Part shown: positions 34,785 through 43,352 of the stretch, one piece after another | Layout of the letters: the number at the start of each line of letters is the position of its first letter | Numbering within the stretch: the stretch's first letter is position 1 | Assembly: GCA_964537955.1 (NCBI GenBank) | Contig: CAZICY010000001.1 | Coordinates: forward strand, 61,415 to 125,414 | Length of the DNA stretch: 64,000 nucleotides | Direction of reading: 5' to 3' | DNA from: Mxb001 sp964537955 | GTDB lineage: Bacteria; Actinomycetota; Actinomycetes; S36-B12 | The notes under the pieces: model-generated | Databases searched by the model: none | The model's input: the letters and a program-made list of their open reading frames with translations, nothing else | What the model was told of the DNA's origin: nothing | Translations under genes and position numbers: made by a program

Positions 34785-35845
34785 GCCTCCCCGGAGACGA
34801 TCACGGCCCGACCCTGCGGCACCACGACCGCATCGCCCTCGTCCGGCCCCCACACCACGGCGCGGCCTTCGATGACCGTCGCCCCTGCGCCCGGGCCGCT
34901 CTCGATCAGGACCGGGCCCTGGAGCGCGAGGACGAGTCGATGTCGACCCGCGCCCAGGGTGCGCGGTGACGCGGTGACGAGCAGGTCGAAGGGCATGTCC
35001 CCCGGAGCGAGGGGCTCGTCGCCCTCCGCACGCAGACGATGCGGCACCCGATGGCGCGCGACCGCCTCGAGCGCCTCGTCGATGGCGACCGGCTTGCTCG
35101 TCAGGCCCAGGCGCAGCACGTTGTCGGAACTCGTCATCACCTCGACGCCGAGGCCGCCCACGTAGGAGTGCACGATGCCCGCGGACACGGCGATGGCCTC
35201 ACCAGGATGCAGCACGTCGTGGTCGAGCAGGACGCTCACGAGCACGCCCGGGTCACCCGGGAAGGCGGCGATGACCCTCTCGAGTGCGATCACGGCCTCG
35301 CGCGACCAGCCCCGACCCTGCGCTGCATCGACCAGGCGGCTCGCGAGGTCGGCGCGCTCCCGCGGTTCCACCGCGAGAAGCCGGCGCGCGGAGGCGACCG
35401 GATCGCCCATGCGGACAAGGTCCACGATGTCGGCCGCCGCTCCCGCATCGGCTAGCAGGGCCGCCGCTTCCGCGGGATCGCGCCATCCGGCGTGGATGTC
35501 GAAGGGCTCGAGGGCCATGAGCATCTCTGCCTTCTCGGCATCGTCGGCGAAGAGCGGAGACCGGCGGGCCCAGCCCCGGCGCGCGAGGTCTGCATCGGGG
35601 TGAACCTGGATCGACAGGGGCGTGGCGGCGGCCAGGAGCTTCACCAGCGGCATGCCGCGATGCGCGTCCAGGTCGGCGAGCGCGCACCCGGCATCGGGGC
35701 CCTCGACCACCTCGGTCCGGCCCGACGGATGCGTCCCGAACCACAGTTCGGCCTGGGGGGATCCCGTCGCGCCGTGCCATCGGGCCAGCCCGTCGACGAT
35801 TCCCCAGTCGTAGTCCTTCAGGGCGCCCGCAACGATGTGCGGCAT
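34781..35845 (-). CDS. manA: Mannose-6-phosphate isomerase, class I
   Basis: ManA interconverts fructose-6-phosphate and mannose-6-phosphate, feeding GDP-mannose and mannosyl glycoconjugates. The 354-residue product has the zinc-site segment LSIQVHPDADLA and the VSAGIVHSYVGGLGVEVM region typical of the type I cupin enzyme. The ATG overlaps the stop of the upstream Trm112-like gene. It forms a mannose block with manB at 36060 and possibly the nucleotidyltransferase at 48324. Confidence 0.94.
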   Translation of the reverse strand: MPHIVAGALKDYDWGIVDGLARWHGATGSPQAELWFGTHPSGRTEVVEGPDAGCALADLDAHRGMPLVKLLAAATPLSIQVHPDADLARRGWARRSPLFADDAEKAEMLMALEPFDIHAGWRDPAEAAALLADAGAAADIVDLVRMGDPVASARRLLAVEPRERADLASRLVDAAQGRGWSREAVIALERVIAAFPGDPGVLVSVLLDHDVLHPGEAIAVSAGIVHSYVGGLGVEVMTSSDNVLRLGLTSKPVAIDEALEAVARHRVPHRLRAEGDEPLAPGDMPFDLLVTASPRTLGAGRHRLVLALQGPVLIESGPGAGATVIEGRAVVWGPDEGDAVVVPQGRAVIVSGEA

Positions 35846-36048
35846 CAGGCGTCTGCCGGGACTGCCTCGTCGAGCAGCATCACGGGGATCCCGTCGCGGA
35901 CAGGGAACCCCCGACGGCAGACGGTGCAGACGAGCAACTGTCGTCCCGCGTCGACGTCGAGCGGGGCGTGCGCGTCGCAGGGGCACGCGAGGATCTCCAG
36001 CAGCAGTGGGTCCAGGCCCAGTGCTTCCGACCCCGGGGTCTGTGACAT
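35845..36048 (-). CDS. Trm112-family small zinc-ribbon-like protein
   Basis: A 67-residue protein with LLEILACPCD and LLVCTVCRRGFPVRDGIPVML, the layout of the Trm112/YcaR family. ATG 36048 is chosen because AGGAGG lies 6 bp upstream; the frame is open to 36063 but that would use the binding site as codons. It is squeezed between manB and manA, the usual actinobacterial place, and its biochemical role there is not established. Confidence 0.85.
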   Translation of the reverse strand: MSQTPGSEALGLDPLLLEILACPCDAHAPLDVDAGRQLLVCTVCRRGFPVRDGIPVMLLDEAVPADA

Positions 36049-36059
36049 GGCAGTCCTCC

Positions 36060-37499
36060 TCACGCCTCACGGACGAGGGCAAGCACCTCGTCGCGCACGG
36101 ACTCCATGGTGCCAGCATCCACCGCCTCGACGTTCAGCCGGAGGAGGGGCTCGGTATTGCTCGGCCGGAGGTTGAACCACCAGTCGGCGGCAGAGACGGT
36201 CATGCCGTCGAGGTCATCGAAGGTGACCCCGTCCTGACCGGCGTAGGCCTTGCGGACCCGCTCGCTGGCAGCCCGCGGGTCGGCGACCTGGGAGTTGATC
36301 TCGCCGCTGGCGACATAGCGGTCGTATCGGGCGAGCAGGCTGGACAGCGTGGTCCCGGCTGGCGCGGACCCGAGTGCGGCGAGGACATGCATCGCCGCGA
36401 GCATGCCCGAGTCCGCCCGCCAGAAGTCCGTGAAGTAGAAGTGGCCCGAGTGCTCCCCGCCGAAGACCGCGCCGGTCTGCGCCATGCGCGCCTTGATGAA
36501 CGAGTGGCCGACGCGCGTGCGCTCGGCGACACCACCGCACTCTGCGATCACCTCGGGCACGGCGCGCGAGCTGATGCAGTTGTAGATGATGGTCGACCCC
36601 GGCCGCCGACCGAGCTCGCGCGCGGCGATGAGGGCGGTGATGGCTGATGGCGTCACGGCGACACCACGCTCGTCGATGACGAAGCAGCGATCGGCATCGC
36701 CATCGAACGCCAGCCCGATGTCAGCGCCCTCCGCGACGACCGCGCGCTGCAGGTCACGCAGGTTCGCGGGCTCGATCGGATTGGCCTCGTGGTGGGGGAA
36801 CGTCCCGTCGAGCTCGAAGTACAGCGGCGTGATGCGCAGCGGCAGGGCGGGCAGCCCGGCAGCGGTCCCGAGGACAGCGGGCACGGTCAGCCCGGCCATG
36901 CCGTTGCCCGCATCGATGACGACGGAGAGGTCGCGCCCGCCGGAGAGATCGACCAGGCCGCGGAGGAAGGCCGCGTAGCCCGGGAGCATGTCGCGCCGCG
37001 TGACCGTGCCCGCCGGGCCTGCGTAGGCCGGAACTCCCGACGCGACCAGGTCGCGGATCTCGCGCAGCCCGGTGTCCGCACCCACGGGCGCCGCTCCCGC
37101 GCGGCAGAGCTTGATGCCGTTGTACTCGGCGGGGTTGTGGCTCGCCGTGAACATCGCGCCGGGCAGGCTGAGGTCGCCGGAGGCGTAGTAGAGCCCATCC
37201 GTGCTCGCGAGTCCGATCCTGATGACATCGCAGCCCTGGGAGCACACGCCCTCGGCGAACGCGGCCACGAGGTCGTCTCCCGAGGGGCGCATGTCCTGCC
37301 CGACGACGACAGCGCCAGGGCCGCCGTCGGCCACGCGTACGCCGAGGACCTCGACGAGCGCCGCGCCGGTCCTGCGGGCGAGGTCGGCGTCGAACTGCTC
37401 GGGCACGAGCCCGCGCACGTCGTACGCCTTGAAGACCGCGTCGAGTTCTGCTGCGCCCCGGGGGGATGGGTCGCCGGATGAGCCGGCCACCGCGCTCAC
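36060..37499 (-). CDS. manB: Phosphomannomutase / phosphoglucomutase
   Basis: This alpha-D-phosphohexomutase converts mannose-6-phosphate to mannose-1-phosphate. The 479-residue product has the catalytic phosphoserine loop TASHNPAEYNGIK, the Mg loop AFDGDADRCFVIDE, the sugar-binding GEHSGHFYF and the phosphate-binding RPSNTEPLLR. The GTG start overlaps the stop of the DUF3499 gene. Mycobacteria have the same gene order around whiB2. Confidence 0.95.
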   Translation of the reverse strand: MSAVAGSSGDPSPRGAAELDAVFKAYDVRGLVPEQFDADLARRTGAALVEVLGVRVADGGPGAVVVGQDMRPSGDDLVAAFAEGVCSQGCDVIRIGLASTDGLYYASGDLSLPGAMFTASHNPAEYNGIKLCRAGAAPVGADTGLREIRDLVASGVPAYAGPAGTVTRRDMLPGYAAFLRGLVDLSGGRDLSVVIDAGNGMAGLTVPAVLGTAAGLPALPLRITPLYFELDGTFPHHEANPIEPANLRDLQRAVVAEGADIGLAFDGDADRCFVIDERGVAVTPSAITALIAARELGRRPGSTIIYNCISSRAVPEVIAECGGVAERTRVGHSFIKARMAQTGAVFGGEHSGHFYFTDFWRADSGMLAAMHVLAALGSAPAGTTLSSLLARYDRYVASGEINSQVADPRAASERVRKAYAGQDGVTFDDLDGMTVSAADWWFNLRPSNTEPLLRLNVEAVDAGTMESVRDEVLALVREA

Positions 37500-37885
37500 C
37501 CCTCGGAGTCGTGTCCGGCTGGCAGCGACCTCAGGTGGCCGCGGCGCGTGCCCTCGGCGCCCACCGCCGTGCGCGACTCCAACTCGTCGAAGAGGGTGGC
37601 GCTGCGCTCGCTCGCAGCGGCTGCCTCGCGGACCGCATTGGCGAGTGCCTCGAGGTCATCGCCGGAGGGCCGCAGGCTCTCGGGGTCGGGCTCGATGCGC
37701 ACGACCTGCCACCCCAGCGGAGCGGTGAGCCGGCCGGCGTGGATCTCGCACAGGTCGTAGCAGTGCGGATCAGGGGCCGACGAGAGCGGCCCGAGCACCG
37801 CCGTCGAGTCGGCGTAGACATAGGTCAGCGTGGAGTTGGCGGCGCGCCCGCAGGTGACACGGGAGCAGCGGCGTCGGTAGCCCAC
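37496..37885 (-). CDS. DUF3499-family protein
   Basis: A 129-residue protein starting GYRRRCSRVTCG, with TLTYVYADSTAVLGPL and PHCYDLCEIHAGRLTAP, which identify the actinobacteria-specific DUF3499 family. Paired cysteines (C-x4-C, then HCYDLC-x2-H) suggest metal binding. Function is unknown. GTG 37885 was chosen to match the family N terminus; a longer open frame runs upstream into the DUF5719 gene. Confidence 0.88.
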   Translation of the reverse strand: MGYRRRCSRVTCGRAANSTLTYVYADSTAVLGPLSSAPDPHCYDLCEIHAGRLTAPLGWQVVRIEPDPESLRPSGDDLEALANAVREAAAASERSATLFDELESRTAVGAEGTRRGHLRSLPAGHDSEG

Positions 37886-37962
37886 GAGCCGGGACGCTAC
37901 CGCTCGATCGCAGGGGGTCGGCGATGCCACGCCGGAGAGGGCGGACGAAGGGACGGTCAGGC

Positions 37963-39753
37963 CTAGGGACCGGAGATCGCCAGGCCCGGGGCAGGGACGG
38001 CGCGGGGCACGACGACGCTGGTCCTCAGCGGTCGCCAGGGGTAGCCGGTGACGAGCGATCCGTCCTTGTTGCGGCGCACGGCGCGGTGCGCGATCGCGAC
38101 CTCGCCGTCGGACACCGTGGCCAGGACGGTGAACCACGCGGCACCCGTGGGCCTGGGGATGTCGACGGCGACGAGCCGGCCCCGCGGGACGACGACCGTG
38201 ATGTCATCCGTGGGCGGCAGGGGCTCGCCATCGGGAGAGATCGCGAGGACGCGCAGGGTCACCTCGGCCGGCGGCGCCGCGGAATCGTCCGACGTCGCAT
38301 CGCCGGCCGGCGCCGTCGGGCTCGCCGAGGCCTCGACCGAGCCCGTGCCGGGCGATGCCTCCATGTCCGCCATGTCGCCCTCGGGGGCGCGCTCGATGGT
38401 GATGATGTCGTCAGGCGCAGTGAGCCAGACCGTGACCGCCGTGCTGCGTTCGGCCGACAGGCCCGTGGCAGCTGCGCTTCCGGAGCTGGCGCCCGCGCCG
38501 ATCAGGGCAGCGCCGGCGGTGAAGGACAACTCCTCCAGTGAGCCGGCCGTCGCATCGACGCCCGGATGACGCTGGCGCACGCCGGCGACGATGGGCTGAT
38601 CGGACTGCAGGTCGACGGTGGCGTCGTCTCCCTGGAGCGCGGAGTCGAGGTCGACAGCGACGACCGAGCCACCCGGCACCTCGACCTCGGGGGTCGCGGC
38701 CGGCACGAACGACCCGGCCGCGGTGATAAGGCGCACGCGCACGGTGGCCGACAGGTCGCCCGGGGCGTGCACGAGCAGCTGCCGCCCTCCGGGGCCGCCG
38801 ATGACCCCGGGGACGAGGACCCGCGTCGCGGGATCCACCGACGCGGGGATCCAGTCGGCCCCGCGCGGCACGAAGCCCTCCGTCTCGCGGTCCAGCACCG
38901 CGGCCATGACCCGGCCCTGACGCACGGTGACGCGCCAGGTCGCCGCGGGAAGCCGAGGCGCCTCGCGCGAGAGCCGGACGACGACGCGGCTGCGCGGCTC
39001 CACGACGAGCCCGCGCAGGCGCGGGGTCGAGACCGGGCCATCGGGCCCGCTGATGGCGACCTCGAGCTCGGCCGTGGTGCTCTCGGGGTTGACCAGGACC
39101 AACTGAGAGTCCCGACCGGCGGTGGAGCCGCCACCGACGAACCACCATGTCGTGTCGGGTCCCAGGCAGGGCTGGCTCGACAGGCCTCGGCCTGCGCTGA
39201 AGGAGTCCTGAGTGGTCTGCGCAGCGACGAGCCCGGGGGCTAGGCCCCCCAGCGTGCGGACCTCGAGCGCGGGGAGCCGCGACTCCTGCGCCACCACCTG
39301 CGCCGCGTCGCCGGGCTCCAGCAGGGCACCCTGCGGCTCGCCGTCCGCAGCGACCGCGCCCTCGTCGGCGGGGACGGTCTCGCCTGAGCCATCGCCCGTG
39401 CCGTCTCCCCCCTCGAGGTAGGCGATGACCGACTCGCCCTCGCGATCTTGCCCCTCGAAGCCCGGGATCACGGTCATCGCCGACGTCGTGCGCGACCCGT
39501 CGACGGATCCGGGCTCGGGGCAAACCGCAGTGGAGGAGTCAACCGGCTGCACGGTGCTGTCCGCCTGCTCGTCGGCACCGGGGACGGGCGCGAGCAGCCC
39601 GACGAGCACGAGGACGACGGCGATGGCCGCGACGACACCAACGGCACGCCATGCACCGGGATCGGGAGGAGGCGCGGCGTCGGCGCGCGTGCGCCGGCGC
39701 GGTCGTCGTGCGCGTTCGGCGGTGCCGGACTGCACGGGGGTCTCGTCGCTCAT
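37963..39753 (-). CDS. DUF5719-family membrane-anchored extracytoplasmic protein
   Basis: A 596-residue protein with a basic cytoplasmic start, one membrane helix at about residues 35-57 and a long extracytoplasmic region of beta-rich repeats (for example EVRTLGGLAPG, VVEPRSRVVVRLSRE). Actinobacterial genes in this position between whiB/glycosyltransferase and DUF3499/manB encode DUF5719 proteins of unknown role. Its start overlaps the glycosyltransferase stop (ATGA), suggesting they act together on the cell surface. Confidence 0.75.
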   Translation of the reverse strand: MSDETPVQSGTAERARRPRRRTRADAAPPPDPGAWRAVGVVAAIAVVLVLVGLLAPVPGADEQADSTVQPVDSSTAVCPEPGSVDGSRTTSAMTVIPGFEGQDREGESVIAYLEGGDGTGDGSGETVPADEGAVAADGEPQGALLEPGDAAQVVAQESRLPALEVRTLGGLAPGLVAAQTTQDSFSAGRGLSSQPCLGPDTTWWFVGGGSTAGRDSQLVLVNPESTTAELEVAISGPDGPVSTPRLRGLVVEPRSRVVVRLSREAPRLPAATWRVTVRQGRVMAAVLDRETEGFVPRGADWIPASVDPATRVLVPGVIGGPGGRQLLVHAPGDLSATVRVRLITAAGSFVPAATPEVEVPGGSVVAVDLDSALQGDDATVDLQSDQPIVAGVRQRHPGVDATAGSLEELSFTAGAALIGAGASSGSAAATGLSAERSTAVTVWLTAPDDIITIERAPEGDMADMEASPGTGSVEASASPTAPAGDATSDDSAAPPAEVTLRVLAISPDGEPLPPTDDITVVVPRGRLVAVDIPRPTGAAWFTVLATVSDGEVAIAHRAVRRNKDGSLVTGYPWRPLRTSVVVPRAVPAPGLAISGP

Positions 39754-42700
39754 GACACCACCCCCTCTCGCGGTCCGGCTTCGGACGCTTCGACTTCGGA
39801 TGCTTCGACAATGCTCGCGGAGGTCGAGTCCCCATCGGGGTCGATGTCATCGTCGGCGTCATCGTCCCCTGCGGCGCGTCGCGCGGGCAGCGCCAGGACC
39901 GCGACCACGAGCCAGGCGATTGCCTGCACCCAGAGCCAGCGCGTGCGAGGGGCATCGTCGATCGTCACGACGAGCTGACCTTGCGCCGCGGACGGAAGCG
40001 CGAACTCCTGCAGGCCGGGCGCATCTGCCTCAGCCGCCACCGGGGCGAGCGCCGCGCCGTCCAGGGTCGCGCGCCACGCGGGGTCGGCAGTCTGGGCCAG
40101 GCGCAGCCTCACGCCCGATGACGGGAGGGCGGTATCGATGAAGGGCTCGGCCGAAGAGAGCTGGGCCAGCGGCACGGGCGCTGCCGTAGCAGGCACGGCA
40201 TCGTCGAGAAGGACGGCGCGACTGGCCTCGGGCTGGACGCGCCACAGCACCTCGCCCTCGCGCCCCGCGACACGGCGCAGCCCCGGAACAGAGTCCAGGC
40301 TGCGCGCGAGGTCGCCGACGCCCGCCTGCGTGCGCTCGAGGACGACGTAGCGCACCGCGTAGGCCGCGAGGCCGCTCACCTCGTCGCCGCCGCGGCCCGA
40401 GACCAGTCCCGCGACCAGGCGGTCGAGCTCAGCCCAGTCCGCGGCGGGCGGGGCCACCTCGGCATCGCCGAGCGTGGGACCGGTGCCGTTGACGAGGGCG
40501 TAGTCCACGCGGGCGGTGTCCTGGGGGCGCAGCAGCAGCGTGCGCGGGGCTTCAGGACCGATGGCCTCGGCGATGACGAAGGGCGGCAGCACGACGGGAT
40601 CGCCACGGCGCACGGGGTCACCCGCGCCGGGCAGCCACCACAGCAGGGCAAGGAGGGGAGTGAGCACGGCGAGGATGGTGCTGATGCCCGCCACCGGCTG
40701 CCGCCAGGTGAACGCCGACTGCGCCATGCTCGCGCGCAGGCCATCCGCCGCGAGGGCAGCGGCCAGGATGAGCGCGCCGCCCATGAGCGCTGTGACCGGG
40801 CCCGTCCACGGCAGGACCGAATCCTCGACGCTGGGCGGCTGGAGCGGCAGTCGCGCCACCACGAGCGCCAGTGCGAAGCCGACGAGTGCGACGCCCCAGC
40901 ACGCGAGCGTCGCGCGACGGGTGCCGGGCCGCAGGAGGGCCAGCAGGGCTGCGATCACCAGCCCTGCCATGACCCAGGCTGGCGGGGTGCCCGGTCCGCC
41001 GGGGTCGAGCAGGAGGAGGCTGGCCGGCGCGGCCGCCTCGACTCCGGCGTAGACCCCGAGGTCGGTGAACAGCAGCGCCGGCTGAGTGATGAGTCGCAGC
41101 GACCACGGCATCAGCAGCGCCAGCGGCACGACGAGCAGCGCGAGAGCTCCCAGGATCCACGCCCGGTCAACGCGGGGGCCGGCCGTGTCGCGTTGCCGGG
41201 CGACGACGCCGAGGGTGACTGCGACGAGGACGGCGAGCAGCAGCCAGACCCACACGACAGGAGCGCTGGCGACGATGACGGCCGCGAGCAGGGCGGCGCC
41301 CCAGGGCGTGCGCCCCGTGGCCGGCGCGAGCGTGGGCACCGACCAGAGCATGCGTGCAACGATGCGGGCGAGCGGAGGCAGTAGGACGATCGCGATCATG
41401 ACGCCGAGGCGTCCCGTGGCGATGGCCCCGGTCATCGCGGGCAGGAGGGCGTACGCGATGGCCGCCCAGGTGCGCGGCCCGCGCGCCGACACCATGCCGC
41501 GCAGGGACCACCAGGCGCTCAGGCCGGCAGCGGGGACGGCAAGGAAGAGGACCAGGCCCACCATGAAGCCGGCCTTGCCCAGCACGATCGTCGCCAGGGC
41601 GGCGAGGAGCGCGGTGAGGGGTGCTGCGGGGACCGTGGAACCGGGACCGACGTCATGCCAGGTGTCGGTGTACGCCGCCCACAGATCCGACGCCCCCTCG
41701 GGACTGGGCAGCAGCGCCCCTCCGAAGAGGACCCCGTCGCCCCACCACAGCGCACGACCGGCGATGGCCGCCGCCACGAGCAGCACGAGGGCGATCACCA
41801 CGGTCGGACGGGACAGGGCACGGCGCACGAACCCGTCGGCGGGGTCCTCGAAGATGTCGGCGTCGTCCGAGACCGGGCCGGAATCGAGCGCTCCCACCGA
41901 CGAGGCGCCCCCCGCTCGTCCGGCCGACACCATGCCGCCGAGGGCTTCGAGGGCGCTGCGCGCCTGGGACCACGCACCCGGGCGCAGGTCGTGCACCGCC
42001 TCGCGCGAGCTCATCACGGAGGTAGCAGCCACGCGGCGACGGGCCGCCATGATGCGTCCGGGGTGCGCCAGGAGCGACGTGATGGCCACGATCTCGTCAC
42101 CGGCGCGGCGCAGGTCCTTGCCCAGCAGATACAGCAGCGCACGCAGCGACGAGCCGAGCGCGAGTCGGATGCCCGTGAAGGGCAGCCGCCACCCTGGCGC
42201 CTGCGCAAGCAGGACCAGGAGCGCGGAGCGGCGGTCCAGACGATGGCCGCGGCCCGGCAGGGTCGAGCCCTCGCGGCGGCCGTGGTAGGACGCCTCGCGG
42301 TGATGGACCACCGCCTCGGGCACGACGCGGACCTGGTGGCCCGCTCGCCATGAGCGCCAGCACAGGTCGAGGTCGTCTCGGTAGAGCGGAAGCTGGGGGT
42401 CGAACCCCCCGAGGGCGTCCCACACGTCGCGCCGCACCAGCATGCCGGCCGAACCCACAGCGTGGACCTCGCTGCGGTCGTCGTGCTGGCCCTGGTCGTG
42501 CTCGCGGCGCTCCAGCCCCGTGACGCGGCGACCGGCCCCCGTGACGCTGAATCCGACCTCGAGGAGCAGGCGGCGGTCGTGCCAGCCCAGGGCCTTGGGG
42601 CCGAGGATGGCGGTCCCCGGATGGGCATCGGCGGCCTCGAGGAGCCGCTCCAGGCAGGTTGGTGCCGGCGCCGAGTCGTCGTGGAGGAGCCAGACCCACT

Positions 42701-42998
42701 CGGTGGCCTCGACGTCGAAGGCCTCGTCGCTATCGGATCTCAGGACGCCCGAGGCGAGCCCGGCCTGGACCGACGCACCGAATCCGCTCGGCTCGCCACC
42801 GCTGTCGAGGACGACCACGCGGTCGTAACCCAGGGACTCGGAGAGGATGCGCGCGCTGGCATCGGTGGATCCGGCATCGACGCCGACGACGGCATCGGGG
42901 TGACGTGTCTGTCCGCCGAGGACCGTGAGGACCGCGGGAAGCCAGACCGCGCCATCACGAGCGACGATGACGGCCGTGACGCGGTGGCGTCCGCTCAG
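39750..42998 (-). CDS. Large membrane glycosyltransferase, GT2 domain plus polytopic C-terminal region
   Basis: The N-terminal 270 residues form a GT-A fold: VTAVIVARDGAVWLPAV, GVDAGSTDAS, the acidic motif LLHDDSAP and YRDDLDLCWR. About a dozen membrane helices follow (residues roughly 340-810), then an extracytoplasmic end with a last helix. It probably builds a surface polysaccharide or glycolipid. No ATG, GTG or TTG precedes the first conserved strand. I therefore place the start at CTG 42998, overlapping the whiB stop, which gives 1082 residues; GTG 42818 would delete the first beta strands. It is coupled to DUF5719. Confidence 0.8.
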   Translation of the reverse strand: MSGRHRVTAVIVARDGAVWLPAVLTVLGGQTRHPDAVVGVDAGSTDASARILSESLGYDRVVVLDSGGEPSGFGASVQAGLASGVLRSDSDEAFDVEATEWVWLLHDDSAPAPTCLERLLEAADAHPGTAILGPKALGWHDRRLLLEVGFSVTGAGRRVTGLERREHDQGQHDDRSEVHAVGSAGMLVRRDVWDALGGFDPQLPLYRDDLDLCWRSWRAGHQVRVVPEAVVHHREASYHGRREGSTLPGRGHRLDRRSALLVLLAQAPGWRLPFTGIRLALGSSLRALLYLLGKDLRRAGDEIVAITSLLAHPGRIMAARRRVAATSVMSSREAVHDLRPGAWSQARSALEALGGMVSAGRAGGASSVGALDSGPVSDDADIFEDPADGFVRRALSRPTVVIALVLLVAAAIAGRALWWGDGVLFGGALLPSPEGASDLWAAYTDTWHDVGPGSTVPAAPLTALLAALATIVLGKAGFMVGLVLFLAVPAAGLSAWWSLRGMVSARGPRTWAAIAYALLPAMTGAIATGRLGVMIAIVLLPPLARIVARMLWSVPTLAPATGRTPWGAALLAAVIVASAPVVWVWLLLAVLVAVTLGVVARQRDTAGPRVDRAWILGALALLVVPLALLMPWSLRLITQPALLFTDLGVYAGVEAAAPASLLLLDPGGPGTPPAWVMAGLVIAALLALLRPGTRRATLACWGVALVGFALALVVARLPLQPPSVEDSVLPWTGPVTALMGGALILAAALAADGLRASMAQSAFTWRQPVAGISTILAVLTPLLALLWWLPGAGDPVRRGDPVVLPPFVIAEAIGPEAPRTLLLRPQDTARVDYALVNGTGPTLGDAEVAPPAADWAELDRLVAGLVSGRGGDEVSGLAAYAVRYVVLERTQAGVGDLARSLDSVPGLRRVAGREGEVLWRVQPEASRAVLLDDAVPATAAPVPLAQLSSAEPFIDTALPSSGVRLRLAQTADPAWRATLDGAALAPVAAEADAPGLQEFALPSAAQGQLVVTIDDAPRTRWLWVQAIAWLVVAVLALPARRAAGDDDADDDIDPDGDSTSASIVEASEVEASEAGPREGVVS

Positions 42999-43264
42999 AC
43001 CGCCTGCTTCTTCAGCCGGCGCCGTTCGCGCTCGGACAGGCCGCCCCAGATGCCGAAGCGTTCGTCATTGGCGAGTGCGTACTCCAGGCACTCCCCGCGC
43101 ACCTCGCATGACAGGCAGACGCGCTTGGCCTCGCGAGTGCTCCCACCCTTCTCGGGGAAGAACGCCTCGGGGTCGGTCTGGGCGCACAGGGCTCGCTCCT
43201 GCCACTCCAGGGCCTCGGCCGCATCGTCTGCGGTGGTCAACGGCAGCAGCACGGGATCACTCAC
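42995..43264 (-). CDS. whiB: WhiB-family iron-sulfur regulator, WhiB2/WhmD type
   Basis: An 89-residue Wbl protein with the four [4Fe-4S] cysteines at 27, 50, 53 and 59 (C-x22-C-x2-C-x5-C), the GIWGG turn and a basic C-terminal tail RERRRLKKQ. Position beside manB/DUF3499 and the F420 genes matches M. tuberculosis whiB2 (Rv3260c), which controls septation. GGGAGGGAGG precedes the GTG start. A strong promoter with an operator-like palindrome lies upstream. Confidence 0.93.
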   Translation of the reverse strand: MSDPVLLPLTTADDAAEALEWQERALCAQTDPEAFFPEKGGSTREAKRVCLSCEVRGECLEYALANDERFGIWGGLSERERRRLKKQAV

Positions 43265-43308
43265 TGCCGGCCTCCCTCCCTGGGGCGCAGGCTGGTCCTG
43301 CGTCCGTA

Positions 43309-43326
43309 AATGACACGGGTGTCATT
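43309..43326. promoter_or_regulatory. Perfect palindrome over the whiB transcription start
   Basis: AATGACAC and GTGTCATT flank GG, an exact 8-bp inverted repeat. It overlaps the last half of the -10 box at 43324-43329 and covers the expected transcription start. This is the position of a repressor site. The BldD consensus does not fit, so the regulator is unknown. Confidence 0.65.
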
Positions 43327-43352
43327 ACATAGGTCGTGAGGCCGCGCGTCAA
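43324..43352 (-). promoter_or_regulatory. Predicted whiB promoter
   Basis: On the minus strand TTGACG (43352-43347) and TGTAAT (43329-43324) are separated by exactly 17 bp, close to the primary sigma-factor consensus. The -35 box overlaps the fbiC stop codon. whiB starts about 55 bp downstream of the -10 box. Confidence 0.65.

Noticed and set aside
43309..43326. BldD box upstream of whiB
   Set aside because: The palindrome has an even centre and lacks the C-W-G core spacing of the BldD consensus.
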